From the NCBI RefSeq assembly GCF_002980495.1, contig NZ_PVBR01000007.1, positions 62,001-126,000 of the forward strand: 64,000 bases of DNA, read 5' to 3'. Both the position numbers and the translations under genes were made by a program. Of the stretch, positions 54,158 to 63,918 are shown piece after piece (within the stretch, counting starts at the first letter, position 1; each line of letters opens with the position of its first letter). The notes beneath the pieces are model-generated. The model was not told where the DNA came from. It saw only the letters and a list, made by a program, of their open reading frames with translations, and searched no databases. Source of the DNA: Phyllobacterium phragmitis (lineage in GTDB: Bacteria; Pseudomonadota; Alphaproteobacteria; Rhizobiales; Rhizobiaceae).

Positions 54158-54694
54158 CTAACCAGCCGGCGTCCGGCGCCAGCTATAGCCGCCGGCTGTC
54201 TGCGCCGATCCGCGCCCCGGCTGGTAATAGCCCGGCGTGTCGTGCAGATCGCTCGCGTTCAGACGTTCGAGCGCTATCGGGTTGCTCACCTGCAGGGTGT
54301 CGAAACCGGCGCGCAGCATGAACACCACCTGGTCGATCAGCACATCGCCGACGGCGCGCAACTCGCCAGAGAAGCCGTGGCGCCCTTTCAGGAGTTCGGC
54401 CTTCGAATAGGAGCGGCCATCGTTGAAAGCGGGAAACTGCAACGCGATCAGCGGGATGGTGTCGAGCTTGTCCAGCAGCGGCTCGATATCCTCGCCCGGA
54501 GCGACCATGACGCCGATCCTGCGATTGCTGGTCCGCCTGATATCGTCATCAAGCCCAAGCCATGCGGCCAGCGGCAGGATGACGGCCGGCGCATCGCCCG
54601 CCGCATCGAGGCTTTCGGCCTCTATATAGGGATCGTTGCGGAAACCTTCACGCCCCCAGAGCTGCTTTTCGTTCTGCTCGGTCGTTTCACTCAT
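54158..54694 (-). CDS. DUF934 protein, sulfite-reduction accessory
   Basis: A 178-residue protein of the DUF934 family, which almost always sits next to ferredoxin-type sulfite reductase genes. Landmarks are APAVILPLAAWLG, TIPLIALQFPAFNDGRSYSK, GELRAVGDVLIDQV and MLRAGFDTLQV. The role is uncertain; it may be an accessory factor of the reductase. ATG 54694 overlaps the cysH stop (ATGA). Last gene of the cysG-DUF2849-cysI-cysH operon. Confidence 0.9.
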   Translation of the reverse strand: MSETTEQNEKQLWGREGFRNDPYIEAESLDAAGDAPAVILPLAAWLGLDDDIRRTSNRRIGVMVAPGEDIEPLLDKLDTIPLIALQFPAFNDGRSYSKAELLKGRHGFSGELRAVGDVLIDQVVFMLRAGFDTLQVSNPIALERLNASDLHDTPGYYQPGRGSAQTAGGYSWRRTPAG

Positions 54695-55461
54695 AAATTC
54701 GATTCCGTCAGCGAAATGTTGGATAGGGTGTCGGTCAGGCCCGTCAGGTGAATGCCGCATTCCGTCTTGTCCGAACCGGCCCAGCGTCCGGCGCGCTGGT
54801 CTTCCCCATCCTCGACCGGCTTGGTGCAGGGCATGCAGCCGATCGAGCGGTAGCCCTTTTCGATAAGCGGATGCGCGGGAAGACCGTGCGCGACCATATA
54901 GGCCTGCAGGTCCGATGACTGCCAGCGGGCCAGCGGATTGATGCGGATGCGCGAACCGACAGCCTCGAACACCGGCAGTGCCTGGCGCGTCGACGCCTGG
55001 AACTGCTTGCGCCCCGTCATCCAGGCGCGATAGGGCGCCACGGCGCGCGCCATCGGCTCGACCTTGCGGATGAAGCAGCAACGGTCTTTGTCAGTCATCG
55101 ACAAGGCGCCGAAGGGATCCTCGCGCTTCAACGAATTCTGCTGGGGATAGACATTCTGCACGTCGGTGAGGCCCAATTCCTCGATCAGGCGGTCGCGATG
55201 CGCCAAAGTGGCGCTGAAATGCTTTCCGGTTTCGAGGAAAATGACCGGCGTCGAATGGTCGACCTGGGAGATGAGATGCAGAAGCACGGCGGATTCCGCG
55301 CCAAACGAAGAAACTGCGGCTATCTCTTCGTTGAAGAGATGATCGATCGCGAGTTCGATGATGAGCCTCGAATCAAGCCCGCCATAGCGCGCTTCCAGCG
55401 CGCGCGCCTCGTCGGCCACGGCGTTTTCGTCGATATCAGGCAGCACGGCTGACTGGGCCAT
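54691..55461 (-). CDS. cysH: Adenylyl-sulfate (APS/PAPS) reductase
   Basis: Reduces activated sulfate to sulfite. At 256 residues, the iron-sulfur type: cysteine pairs in DKDRCCFIRK and IGCMPCTKP bind a [4Fe-4S] cluster, which marks APS reductases, and the C-terminal ECGIH carries the catalytic Cys. PP-loop-related SSFGAESAVLLHLI is near the start. Its ATG (55461) lies 26 bp inside the end of cysI; GTG 55446 is an alternative. The upstream open frame is a shadow of cysI. Confidence 0.93.
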   Translation of the reverse strand: MAQSAVLPDIDENAVADEARALEARYGGLDSRLIIELAIDHLFNEEIAAVSSFGAESAVLLHLISQVDHSTPVIFLETGKHFSATLAHRDRLIEELGLTDVQNVYPQQNSLKREDPFGALSMTDKDRCCFIRKVEPMARAVAPYRAWMTGRKQFQASTRQALPVFEAVGSRIRINPLARWQSSDLQAYMVAHGLPAHPLIEKGYRSIGCMPCTKPVEDGEDQRAGRWAGSDKTECGIHLTGLTDTLSNISLTESNL

Positions 55462-57106
55462 AGAGCGCCTCCTTGAATGGCGCCGCACCGACGCGCCTGT
55501 AGGCGGCAAGGAAATTTTCCTGCCTGCCGGTGCGCAGACCGAGATAGGTGTCGACGATCTTTTCGATGGCATCGACCACCTCTTCCGAGGAGAAGCCACG
55601 GCCGGTGATCTCGCCCACCGTGGTGATCTCGTCGGCCGAGCCGCCGAGCGTGATCTGATAAAGTTCCTCGCCCTTCTTCTCGACGCCGAGAATGCCGATA
55701 TGGCCGACATGGTGATGGCCGCAGGCATTGATGCAGCCGGAGATCTTGATCTTCAAATCGCCGATCTCCGACTGGCGGGCGGGAGCGCCGAAGCGTTCGG
55801 AAATGCGCTGCGCCACCGGAATGGAGCGGGCATTGGCAAGCGCGCAATAATCAAGCCCCGGGCAGGCGATGATATCGGTGATCAATCCGGCATTGGCGGT
55901 GGCGAGGCCATCGGTCAGGAGCAGATCATAGACGGTACGCAGATCGGCGAGCGCGACATGCGGCAGCACCAGATTCTGCTCGTGGCTGACGCGGATTTCG
56001 TCCTGGCTGAACTTCTCGGCGATATCGGCGACCAGTTCCATCTGCTCGGCGCTGGCGTCACCGGGGATGCCGCCGATGGGCTTCAGCGAAATGGTGACGA
56101 CGCCATAATCCGGGTGTCTGTGCGGCGTGACGTTCTGATCGACCCAGGCGGCGAAACCGGCATCGGCCCGCTTGGCCACGGCAAGCGTGCCCCAGCCTTC
56201 CGGCCGCTCGGGCAACACCGGCGGGCGGAAATAGGTGTCGATGGCGTTTATATCGCCCTGCGGCAGCTTGAGGTCGCTCTCCTTGAGCGCCCGCCATTCG
56301 GCCTCGATCTGACGGGTCAGCTCCTCCGTGCCGGTCTCATGGACGAGGATCTTGATGCGCGCCTTGTACTTGTTGTCGCGGCGGCCATGCAGATTGTAAA
56401 CGCGGACGATGGCCGTGGTGTAGGAAAGCAGATCCTCGGCGGGCAGGAAGTCGCGGATATTCTTGGCCACCATCGGCGTGCGACCCTGGCCGCCGCCGAT
56501 ATAGACGCCGAAGCCCAATTCACCCGCCGCGTTCTTCTTTAAATGCAGGCCGATATCGTGCGTCTGGATCGCGGCGCGGTCATGCTCGGCGCCGGTGACG
56601 GCGATCTTGAACTTGCGCGGCAGGAACGAGAATTCCGGATGCAGCGACGACCATTGCCGCAGGATTTCGGCGAAAGGACGCGGATCGGCGACCTCATCGG
56701 CGGCGGCCCCGGCGAAATGATCCGCGGTGACATTGCGGATGCAATTGCCCGACGTCTGCATGGCGTGCATTTCGACTTCCGCCAGCTCATCAAGGATCTT
56801 CGGAATGTCGCCAAGCGCCGGCCAGTTGTACTGGATGTTCTGCCGCGTGGTGAAATGGCCGTAGCCGCGATCATAGACGCGGGCGATAGACCCAAGCTTG
56901 CGCATCTGCTTAGCTGACAGCGTGCCATAGGGGACGGCGACGCGCAGCATATAGGCGTGCAGCTGGAGATAGACGCCGTTCATCAGCCGCAGCGGCTTGA
57001 ACTGGTCTTCCGTCAATTCGCCCGACAGACGGCGCTGGACCTGGTCCTTGAACTGCTCGACGCGGGCTGCGACAAAGGCGTGGTCGAACTCATCATAACG
57101 ATACAT
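55436..57106 (-). CDS. cysI: Ferredoxin-dependent nitrite/sulfite reductase
   Basis: Six-electron reduction of sulfite to sulfide with siroheme and a [4Fe-4S] cluster. The 556 residues contain duplicated ferrodoxin-like halves. HFTTRQNIQYNW is an early substrate-side motif; the cluster/siroheme cysteines occur as CPGLDYCALANARS and KISGCINACGHHHVGHIGIL. Position within cysG-cysH and length favour sulfite as substrate. ATG 57106. Electron supply could come from the ferredoxin at 52454. Confidence 0.94.
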   Translation of the reverse strand: MYRYDEFDHAFVAARVEQFKDQVQRRLSGELTEDQFKPLRLMNGVYLQLHAYMLRVAVPYGTLSAKQMRKLGSIARVYDRGYGHFTTRQNIQYNWPALGDIPKILDELAEVEMHAMQTSGNCIRNVTADHFAGAAADEVADPRPFAEILRQWSSLHPEFSFLPRKFKIAVTGAEHDRAAIQTHDIGLHLKKNAAGELGFGVYIGGGQGRTPMVAKNIRDFLPAEDLLSYTTAIVRVYNLHGRRDNKYKARIKILVHETGTEELTRQIEAEWRALKESDLKLPQGDINAIDTYFRPPVLPERPEGWGTLAVAKRADAGFAAWVDQNVTPHRHPDYGVVTISLKPIGGIPGDASAEQMELVADIAEKFSQDEIRVSHEQNLVLPHVALADLRTVYDLLLTDGLATANAGLITDIIACPGLDYCALANARSIPVAQRISERFGAPARQSEIGDLKIKISGCINACGHHHVGHIGILGVEKKGEELYQITLGGSADEITTVGEITGRGFSSEEVVDAIEKIVDTYLGLRTGRQENFLAAYRRVGAAPFKEALYGPVSRAA

Positions 57107-57147
57107 GGCTTGCGTTTTTCCCGATACGTTTGGCTTGTACGTTGTGC

Positions 57148-57462
57148 TCAGGCGGCGGAAACGGCGGAATTCTCCGGCTTCTTGCGCGGTTCGAAATCGA
57201 TGGTGGGCCCGCTGAGGCGGATGCGCTCGCGCAGGCGCAGCGGATAGAGTTCGCCGCCGCGTTCCTCGACATCGATCAAATTGACATCGACCACCAGATT
57301 GGCGCCGAGCGCCGCCTTGCCGGCGCTTTCAAGTGCTGCGACCGCTTCCGCGTCGCGCGCGAGAAGCGCACCCTCGATGGTCTCGCGCCACTCACCGTCA
57401 GCCCCAAGCCAGACGGCTTCGCCATCGGTCAGGCGGTTGGCGGTCAGAACCTTGATCGTCAT
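57148..57462 (-). CDS. DUF2849 protein
   Basis: A 104-residue protein of the alphaproteobacterial DUF2849 family (ANRLTDGEAVWLGADGEW ..., VVDVNLIDVEERGGELYPLR), found between cysG and cysI. Function unknown; the strict neighbourhood suggests a role in siroheme insertion or sulfite reductase maturation, which is inference. ATG 57462, 28 bp after cysG and 41 bp before cysI. Confidence 0.9.
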   Translation of the reverse strand: MTIKVLTANRLTDGEAVWLGADGEWRETIEGALLARDAEAVAALESAGKAALGANLVVDVNLIDVEERGGELYPLRLRERIRLSGPTIDFEPRKKPENSAVSAA

Positions 57463-57490
57463 CCATTTCGTCCTTTAATCAGGCTGCCAC

Positions 57491-58957
57491 TCAGGCAGCA
57501 ATCTCATGCCGGCGGAGCGCCAGCGATTCTGCTTTATGGATGGCTGCGCCGGCGACGGCATCGCCGATCACGACCATGACCGGGCCCAAGAGATCGCTGC
57601 GCTTCTCCAGCGCAGGCAAATCCTTCAACAGCCCGTGGAACATGCGGCGATCCGGGCGGCCGGCATTCTCGACGACGGCAACGGCCGTGTCTTCATGGAG
57701 GCCCGCGCTCATCAGCCTGGCTGCGACCGAGGCGGCGACGGAGCTCCCCATATAGACGGCGATGGTGGCGCCCGAAAGGGCGAGCCTGGCCCAATCCGGC
57801 AAAATTTCACCGGACATGTCGTGGCCGGTCGTAAAGACCAGCGAAGAGGCGACGCCGCGCAGCGTCAGCGGCAATTCCATGTCGGCGGCGGCGGCGAAAG
57901 CCGAGGTGATGCCCGGCACGATCTCGAAGCCGATGCCGGCCTCGCGCAATGCGGCCATTTCTTCCCCTGCCCGGCCATAAACCAGGGGATCACCCGATTT
58001 GAGCCGCGCCACGCGCTTGCCCTGACGGGCGAGCTCCACCAGCAGCGCATTGATGTCGTCCTGGCTCTTGGAATGGCAGCCTTTGCGCTTGCCGACGGAC
58101 AGGCGCTCGGCGTCGCGGCGGCCCATGGCGATGATGGCGTCTGGAACCAGCGCGTCATGAACGATGACATCGGCCTCCATCAGCACGCGCTGCGCGCGAA
58201 GCGTCAGCAGATCTTCCGCGCCGGGGCCGGCGCCGACCAGCCAGATATAACCCTGCGGCGCGCCCTGCTCTTTCAAAAGCTTTTTTGCGGCGGCATGGGC
58301 GGCAGCCTCATCGCCACGGTCGATCCGGCGCGCTACATCGCCTGAGAAGAACGAGCGCCAGTAGAGCCGCCGCACCGCGCCCTTAGGCAGGAATTTCTCG
58401 ACGGCGGGGCGATAGGCGTCGGCAAGCCTCGCCAGATCGCCGAGACGCGGCGAAAGTGCTGCATCGATGCTGGCGCGAATCATCTGCGTCAACACCGGGC
58501 CGGTGCCTTCCGAGCCGATGGCGATGGCGAGCGGGGCGCGGTTGACGATCGCCGGCGTGTAGAAATCGCAGAGATCCGGGCGGTCGACGACATTAACGGG
58601 AATTCGCTGACGGCGCGCCTCGGCGGCGATTGCCGTATCGGCGGCTTCGTCTCCGGTGGCTACGAAGACGAGCCGGGCGCCTGAGAGATGGGCGGACGTG
58701 AAGTCCTCGGCCAAATGCTCCACACCCTGCTCGGCGATGAACCTCGCCAGCACCGGCTCCGGGTTCGGCGAGACGATGCGGATCAGCGCGCTGGTCTGGC
58801 CAAGGAGCCGCGCCTTGTTGAGCGCTTCCTCACCATCCCCGACGATCACCACCACTTCATTCCGGATACGGAAGAAGGCGGGAAAGACCGACAGTGGGGC
58901 TGAACCAAATGCCACGGGACGATATCCTTTGAGATAGAGGCCCGGATTATCAGACAT
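57491..58957 (-). CDS. cysG: Siroheme synthase (uroporphyrinogen-III methyltransferase / precorrin-2 dehydrogenase / ferrochelatase)
   Basis: Trifunctional enzyme making siroheme for CysI. The 488 residues carry the Rossmann dehydrogenase/chelatase half first (VVIVGDGEEALNKARLL, FVATGDEAADTAIAAEAR, DLCDFYTPAIVNRAPLAIAI), then the methyltransferase half (VGAGPGAEDLLTLRAQRVL, KRKGCHSKSQDDIN, LKSGDPLVYGRAGEE, PGITSAFAAAA). ATG 58957. Head of the sulfite-reduction operon; the 212 bp before it (58958-59169) hold no gene that I can see. Confidence 0.95.
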   Translation of the reverse strand: MSDNPGLYLKGYRPVAFGSAPLSVFPAFFRIRNEVVVIVGDGEEALNKARLLGQTSALIRIVSPNPEPVLARFIAEQGVEHLAEDFTSAHLSGARLVFVATGDEAADTAIAAEARRQRIPVNVVDRPDLCDFYTPAIVNRAPLAIAIGSEGTGPVLTQMIRASIDAALSPRLGDLARLADAYRPAVEKFLPKGAVRRLYWRSFFSGDVARRIDRGDEAAAHAAAKKLLKEQGAPQGYIWLVGAGPGAEDLLTLRAQRVLMEADVIVHDALVPDAIIAMGRRDAERLSVGKRKGCHSKSQDDINALLVELARQGKRVARLKSGDPLVYGRAGEEMAALREAGIGFEIVPGITSAFAAAADMELPLTLRGVASSLVFTTGHDMSGEILPDWARLALSGATIAVYMGSSVAASVAARLMSAGLHEDTAVAVVENAGRPDRRMFHGLLKDLPALEKRSDLLGPVMVVIGDAVAGAAIHKAESLALRRHEIAA

Positions 58958-59169
58958 TTATCAAGGATTTATAAGGAACAGACTTGCGCCGGAACATGCT
59001 CCGGAGCATCGTTTTTGCCCAAACGGCGGAAAGCCAAGAATTTTCGTTCGCCGAACGATGTATCGAAAGCAGAGGCTCCGCCATGCGTGCATGCGCAGCG
59101 GATATGCCTCGGCCCGACGGATCGATTACCCCACAATTCTTATAGGATTTAAAGCCCTATGCAAGAGAT

Positions 59170-59541
59170 TTATCGGGATGCGGTGAAGGCCGCGGGCACA
59201 TGCAGCGGCCAGCGCCACGGCAGAACCGCGACCAGATCGAAACGCAGCGACAGCCGCGCCCGGTCGGGCTGGCGCGCCAGCCAGAGATCGGCCGCCGCCT
59301 CGATCCGACGCATGGAGGCGTAATTGACGGCATCCATCGCGCTCTCAAGCGTCGCGCGGGCCTTGACCTCGACAATGAGGACGAGATCGCCGCGTCTGGC
59401 GATCAGGTCGATTTCGCCAAGCCGTGTCCTGTAGCGGCGCGCGAGGATGCGGAAGCCTTTCAGCATCAAAGCGAGCGAAGCCAGCCGTTCGGCGGAATGG
59501 CCGCGAAAGAACGCCTTGCGCTTGCGTGCGGCCGCCGTCAT
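59170..59541 (-). CDS. UPF0102 (YraN) family protein
   Basis: A 123-residue endonuclease-fold protein of unknown role. [20 protein letters not shown], the metal-site [20 protein letters not shown] (Asp, Glu-x-Lys) and [15 protein letters not shown] are the family core. ATG 59541 overlaps the rsmI stop (ATGA); the long open frame upstream is a shadow of rsmI. In many relatives gshB follows this gene; here a cysG cluster does. Confidence 0.92.
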   Translation of the reverse strand: MTAAARKRKAFFRGHSAERLASLALMLKGFRILARRYRTRLGEIDLIARRGDLVLIVEVKARATLESAMDAVNYASMRRIEAAADLWLARQPDRARLSLRFDLVAVLPWRWPLHVPAAFTASR

Positions 59542-60473
59542 GTGCGCCCAGTCTTGAGCGCGATGAGGCGCTGATAAAGCTCGCCCTTCTGCCCGCCGGT
59601 CATCCTCGCGGCCTCGCCCGCCGCTTTCGCCGGCGGCATTTCGGCGGAAAGCGACAGAAGAAGCTGATCGATCTCCTCGGGACTTGCCGGCGCCTTCGCC
59701 TCGTCTGGCGGGCCGACCAGCAAAACCACCTCGCCGCGCAGCCGATCCTCGCCGTCGAACTGGCTGGCCAATTGCCCAAGCGGCGCGGTCACCACCGTCT
59801 CGTAGGCCTTGGTCAGTTCGCGGCAAAGCGCGCCCTTGCGGGTCTCGCCGAAAACCGCCGCCATATCGGCCAGCGTGGCGGCGGTGCGGTTGGGCGATTC
59901 GAAGAAGACCAGCGTCGCGTCGATGCGTTGCAGGGCTTCGAGCCTGGTGCGGCGCTGCCCCTGCTTGGACGGCAGAAAACCGGCGAAATGAAAACTGTCG
60001 GTCGGCAGGCCCGACGCCGTGAGTGCGGCGAGCACGGCGGATGCGCCGGGGATCGGCACAACGCGGATGCCGGCCGCCTTCGCCTCGCCCACCAGCCTGT
60101 AGCCGGGATCGGAAACGAGCGGCGTTCCCGCATCGGAGACGAGCGCGACGCTCTTGCCCTCGCACAGCGCCGCGATCAGCTTCGGCCCGGCCTCCGCCGC
60201 ATTGTGCTCGTGATAGGCGACGGGCCGCCTGGCGATACCGAAGCGGTCGAGCAGCACGCGGGTGACACGCGTATCCTCGCAGGCGAGGATATCCGCGCCC
60301 GCCAGCGTTTCGAGGCCGCGGACGGTCATGTCGCCAAGATTGCCGATCGGCGTGGCGACGATATAGAGCGCCGGCTCCAGCGGCCTCGCCCGGAAGGCGG
60401 CGGTGCCGATGACATATTCGCGCGATGGGGTGTCGGGGGTGGTCAAAGAGATTTCCTGACTAGAATATTTCAT
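59538..60473 (-). CDS. rsmI: 16S rRNA (cytidine-1402-2'-O)-methyltransferase
   Basis: SAM-dependent 2'-O-methylation of C1402 in the 30S P site. At 311 residues it is a little longer than E. coli RsmI owing to an N-terminal extension of about 30 residues. [71 protein letters not shown] and [14 protein letters not shown] are the tetrapyrrole-methylase-fold landmarks. ATG 60473; a family A repeat lies upstream. Confidence 0.95.
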   Translation of the reverse strand: MKYSSQEISLTTPDTPSREYVIGTAAFRARPLEPALYIVATPIGNLGDMTVRGLETLAGADILACEDTRVTRVLLDRFGIARRPVAYHEHNAAEAGPKLIAALCEGKSVALVSDAGTPLVSDPGYRLVGEAKAAGIRVVPIPGASAVLAALTASGLPTDSFHFAGFLPSKQGQRRTRLEALQRIDATLVFFESPNRTAATLADMAAVFGETRKGALCRELTKAYETVVTAPLGQLASQFDGEDRLRGEVVLLVGPPDEAKAPASPEEIDQLLLSLSAEMPPAKAAGEAARMTGGQKGELYQRLIALKTGRT

Positions 60474-60500
60474 TTTTCAATAGACGTTGGCGGGGCATCT

Positions 60501-60663
60501 CACCCCCCTCTGCCCTGCCGGGCATCTCCCCCTCAAGGGGGGAGATTACGCCTTCATCGACTGCGGTATCAATCGCGAATGTTGCAGGATCAGGTCGAGG
60601 GTTGTGTCAGCCAATCTCCCCCCCCCCTTGAGGGGGAGATGCCTGGCAAGGCAGAGGGGGGTT
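60501..60663. repeat. Palindromic intergenic repeat, family A (copy 6)
   Basis: CACCCCCCTCTGCCCTGCCG + GGCATCTCCCCCTCAAGGGG and its inverse, followed by the short box at 60669-60694. It separates hemW from rsmI. Confidence 0.85.
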
Positions 60664-60721
60664 GCCTCGCGATTCCATCAAAACAGGCCGCTCTAAGCCA
60701 CGAGCCATTCACTGCAAAGCG

Positions 60722-61924
60722 TCAAGCCGCCAGATCCGCCACCACCGCATCCAACAGCAGCGCGCCGTCCGGCGTGGCGCGGATGCGCGTGCCGCCCATC
60801 GGCTCGATCAGGTGCTGGCCGATGAGGCCGCCGAGCCTGCCCTGGTCGATATCGTGCCCGGTCAAACGGCGATAGCGGGAGAGATCGACGCCCTCGACAA
60901 GCCGCAGCCCCATCATCAGGAATTCATCGCCTTCCTGAGCACTCGTCAGATATTCTTCCTCGACAACACCATGGCCCTGACGCTCCGCCTTCTCCAGCCA
61001 GGTTTCGGGATGGCGCTCGGTCATGGTGACGGTGCGTATGCCGTTTTCGACGAAGCGGCCATGCGCGCCCGGCCCGATGCCGACATATTGGCCATAGCGC
61101 CAATAGACGAGGTTGTGCCTGGATTCCGCACCCGACGCGGCATGATTGGAGATCTCGTAGGCCGGAAGGCCATGCGCCGCCGTCACGTCTTGCGTTTCGA
61201 GATAAAGTGCTGCGGCGTGATCGCCATCGGGGGTGACGAGCTTTCCCGCCTTCCAGAGATTGTAGAAAGGCGTGCCTTCCTCGATGGTCAGTTGATAGAG
61301 CGACAGATGATCGGCGGCGAGCGCGATCGCCTGCTGCAGTTCCGCGCGCCATTCGGCGATCGACTGGTCGGGCCTGGCATAGATGAGATCGAAGGACAGG
61401 CGGGGGAAGATGTCCCGCGCCAGGCCGATTGCCGTCAGCGCTTCCTCGACATTGTGCAGCCGGCCCAGCCTTTTCAGATCCCGGTCGTTCAAGGCCTGCA
61501 CGCCGAGCGAGACGCGGTTGACGCCCGCCGCGCGATAGCCGCGGAAACGCTCGGCCTCGACGCTCGACGGATTGGCCTCGAGCGTCACTTCCGCGCCGTC
61601 CGCGATACTCCAGTTGGCGGCGATCTCGTTCAGCAGACGCTCAACCGTAGCGGGCTGCATCAGCGACGGCGTGCCGCCGCCGAGGAAGATGCTGGTGACG
61701 GTGCGCGGGCCGGTGCGCGCCCGCATGCTGCGCATCTCCTGCGCGAAGGCGGCGGCAAAGCGCGACTGATCGACCGGCTGATGGCGGACATGGCTGTTGA
61801 AATCGCAATAGGGGCACTTGGCCGCGCAGAACGGCCAGTGGACATAGACGCCGAAGGCCTTCTCGCCTTCCGCTGCCCCATGAACGATATCATGGCCCCA
61901 GTCCGGCCGCATCATCCGACCCAT
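60722..61924 (-). CDS. hemW: Radical SAM protein HemW (heme chaperone)
   Basis: Radical SAM enzyme that carries heme to respiratory enzymes; related to, but not, coproporphyrinogen oxidase HemN. At 400 residues it has the usual length. Cluster motif Cys33, Cys37, Cys40 in FCAAKCPYCDFNSH, then TSIFLGGGTPSLM, EANPSSVEAERFRGYRAAGV with NRVSLGVQALND, and SFDLIYARPDQS. HemW proteins lack the fourth HemN cysteine at this site; here it is Phe-Asn. ATG 61924 lies 1 bp after the rdgB stop. Confidence 0.94.
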   Translation of the reverse strand: MGRMMRPDWGHDIVHGAAEGEKAFGVYVHWPFCAAKCPYCDFNSHVRHQPVDQSRFAAAFAQEMRSMRARTGPRTVTSIFLGGGTPSLMQPATVERLLNEIAANWSIADGAEVTLEANPSSVEAERFRGYRAAGVNRVSLGVQALNDRDLKRLGRLHNVEEALTAIGLARDIFPRLSFDLIYARPDQSIAEWRAELQQAIALAADHLSLYQLTIEEGTPFYNLWKAGKLVTPDGDHAAALYLETQDVTAAHGLPAYEISNHAASGAESRHNLVYWRYGQYVGIGPGAHGRFVENGIRTVTMTERHPETWLEKAERQGHGVVEEEYLTSAQEGDEFLMMGLRLVEGVDLSRYRRLTGHDIDQGRLGGLIGQHLIEPMGGTRIRATPDGALLLDAVVADLAA

Positions 61925-61925
61925 A

Positions 61926-62573
61926 TCACTCGATGCCCAGCGCATCGCGGGCGAAGAGCCTGAAGGCCCTGGCGCGGTGCGAAAGCGCTTGCGCCATGCC
62001 CGGCTTCCAGCCGTGCTTCTCCTCAGCCTGCATTTCGCCGAATGTCCTTTCATGGCCGTCGGGCAGGAAGATCGGATCGTAGCCGAACCCTTTGTCGCCG
62101 CGCGGCGGCCAGACGATCTGGCCTGCCACCTCACCGCGATAGAAATCCGTATGCCCGTCCGGCCAGGCGATGCAGATGACCGAGACGAAGCGCGCTTTGC
62201 GCTTGTCCGGCGTCAACGCGCCCTTGTCCTGCAACGCATCCTCGACCTTGCGCATGCCGAACAGGAAATCGCGCGTGCCGTCGGGGCGTTCCGCCCAATT
62301 GGCGGTGTAGACACCGGGCGCGCCGCCAAGCATATCGATAGCAAGGCCGGAATCGTCCGAAAGCGCCGGCAGGCCGGTCGCCTTCGCCGCGGCCAGCGCC
62401 TTGATGGCGGCGTTTTCCTCGAAGGTCGTACCCGTCTCATCCGGCTCGGGCAGCCCAAGCTCGCCGGCCGATTGCGTTTCGAAGCCGAACGGACCGATCA
62501 GATCGTCGATCTCGCGCAGCTTGCCCTTGTTATGGGTTGCGACAACCAACCGGCCTTTTTCGAGCTTTCTCAT
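61926..62573 (-). CDS. rdgB: dITP/XTP pyrophosphatase (RdgB/HAM1 family)
   Basis: Removes inosine and xanthosine triphosphates from the nucleotide pool. The 215 residues carry [61 protein letters not shown] and the C-terminal [13 protein letters not shown] 62573 ([15 protein letters not shown]) follows GGAATATGCA; in-frame ATGs upstream to 62597 overlap the VOC gene end. Cleanly coupled to hemW. Confidence 0.95.
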   Translation of the reverse strand: MRKLEKGRLVVATHNKGKLREIDDLIGPFGFETQSAGELGLPEPDETGTTFEENAAIKALAAAKATGLPALSDDSGLAIDMLGGAPGVYTANWAERPDGTRDFLFGMRKVEDALQDKGALTPDKRKARFVSVICIAWPDGHTDFYRGEVAGQIVWPPRGDKGFGYDPIFLPDGHERTFGEMQAEEKHGWKPGMAQALSHRARAFRLFARDALGIE

Positions 62574-62587
62574 TGCATATTCCATCA

Positions 62588-62998
62588 TCACGCCCATAGT
62601 TGCGGTTCGGCGAATTCCAGCGAATTGCCCGAGGGATCGCGGAAATAGAGCGAGTGCGCGCCGTTCGGCCAGTCGAATTCACTTTCGATCTCCACGCCAT
62701 GCGCTTGAAGATGCGCCTTCCATTCGACGATCTCGGCGCGGCTGGCGCTGAAGCAGAGATGCCCCGGCCCCTTGGCGCCATGCGCGGGGACCGGCAGCTT
62801 GCCCGGAGCGGCGGGCTTGATGGTTTCATCAGCGTCGAACAGAATCACCACGCTGGAACCGCAGCGGAAGAAGGCGGCGCGATGGTCGGCATGGCCGGCG
62901 AGTTCCAGGCCGAGCACGTCGCGATAGAAGGCAATTGCGCGCGGCAGGTCCGTGACATAGAGAACGGATTCCAGAACGGCGACGGGCTGCATCTTCAT
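62588..62998 (-). CDS. VOC-family (glyoxalase/dioxygenase-fold) protein
   Basis: A 136-residue vicinal-oxygen-chelate protein: [40 protein letters not shown] and [15 protein letters not shown]. Candidate metal ligands are His80 and Glu129. No substrate can be assigned. It sits between rph and rdgB on the same strand, with 14 bp to the chosen rdgB start and 24 bp from the rph stop. Confidence 0.85.
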   Translation of the reverse strand: MKMQPVAVLESVLYVTDLPRAIAFYRDVLGLELAGHADHRAAFFRCGSSVVILFDADETIKPAAPGKLPVPAHGAKGPGHLCFSASRAEIVEWKAHLQAHGVEIESEFDWPNGAHSLYFRDPSGNSLEFAEPQLWA

Positions 62999-63022
62999 GG
63001 CCGGTCCTTCTTCAAGAATGTC

Positions 63023-63739
63023 TCAGGCGACGGCGATCTTTTGAAGCGAAACCAGCCGGTTGATGCCGCCGCGCGCGAGCGCCATCAGCGAGGCGAATTC
63101 CTCCTCAGAGAATGGCACGCCTTCAGCGGTTCCCTGGATCTCGACGATGCCGCCCTTGCCGGTCATGACGAAATTGGCGTCGGTTCCGGCGGTCGAATCC
63201 TCGGCATAGTCGAGGTCGATGACGGGCACGCCCTCGCAGATGCCGCAGGAGATGGCGGCGACGTGATCCTTCAGCACCTTGTCGAGCTTGACCATCTGGC
63301 GGGTCTCCATCCAGCGCAGGCACTCGTGAAGCGCCACCCAGCCGCCGGTGATCGCGGCGGTGCGGGTGCCGCCATCGGCCTGGATGACATCGCAATCCAC
63401 CGTGATCTGCTGTTCTCCCAGGGCCTGGAGATCGACGATGGCGCGTAAGCTACGCCCGATCAGGCGCTGGATTTCCAGCGTGCGGCCGCCCTGCTTGCCG
63501 GTGGATGCCTCGCGGCGCATGCGATCGCCGGTCGAGCGCGGCAGCATGCCATATTCCGCCGTCACCCAGCCCTTGCCGGAATTGCGCATCCAGCCCGGCA
63601 CCTTTTCCTCAAGGCTCGCCGTGCAGAGCACCTGCGTGTCGCCGAACTTGACCAGGCAGGAGCCTTCGGCATGTTTGGAAACGCCGCGCTCGAATGAGAC
63701 GGCGCGCATTTCGTCGGCAGCGCGCTTGGATGGACGCAT
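63023..63739 (-). CDS. rph: Ribonuclease PH
   Basis: Phosphorolytic 3'-5' exoribonuclease that trims tRNA 3' ends. The 238 residues match the family. [40 protein letters not shown], the phosphate-site RSLRAIVDL and the metal/substrate [20 protein letters not shown] are present. ATG 63739 (MRPSKRA) is chosen; the open frame runs to 63880 without homology. In relatives hrcA lies divergently upstream, which would fall just past the window. Confidence 0.96.
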   Translation of the reverse strand: MRPSKRAADEMRAVSFERGVSKHAEGSCLVKFGDTQVLCTASLEEKVPGWMRNSGKGWVTAEYGMLPRSTGDRMRREASTGKQGGRTLEIQRLIGRSLRAIVDLQALGEQQITVDCDVIQADGGTRTAAITGGWVALHECLRWMETRQMVKLDKVLKDHVAAISCGICEGVPVIDLDYAEDSTAGTDANFVMTGKGGIVEIQGTAEGVPFSEEEFASLMALARGGINRLVSLQKIAVA

Positions 63740-63918
63740 TGATAAACCTCGATTCCGTTTCTTGGAACGGCTTTTAGGCTGCAAAAATAAAAATAGAAAG
63801 GGAGTACCCCGCCTGTCCTGATTTAATCCCCGAAAAGACCAGCATATATAATCCCGTGCAATCATGTTAGAGTCTGGCATGGTTTAATTGCACTGCTGGC
63901 AGGACAAGGCGTTTTGTC

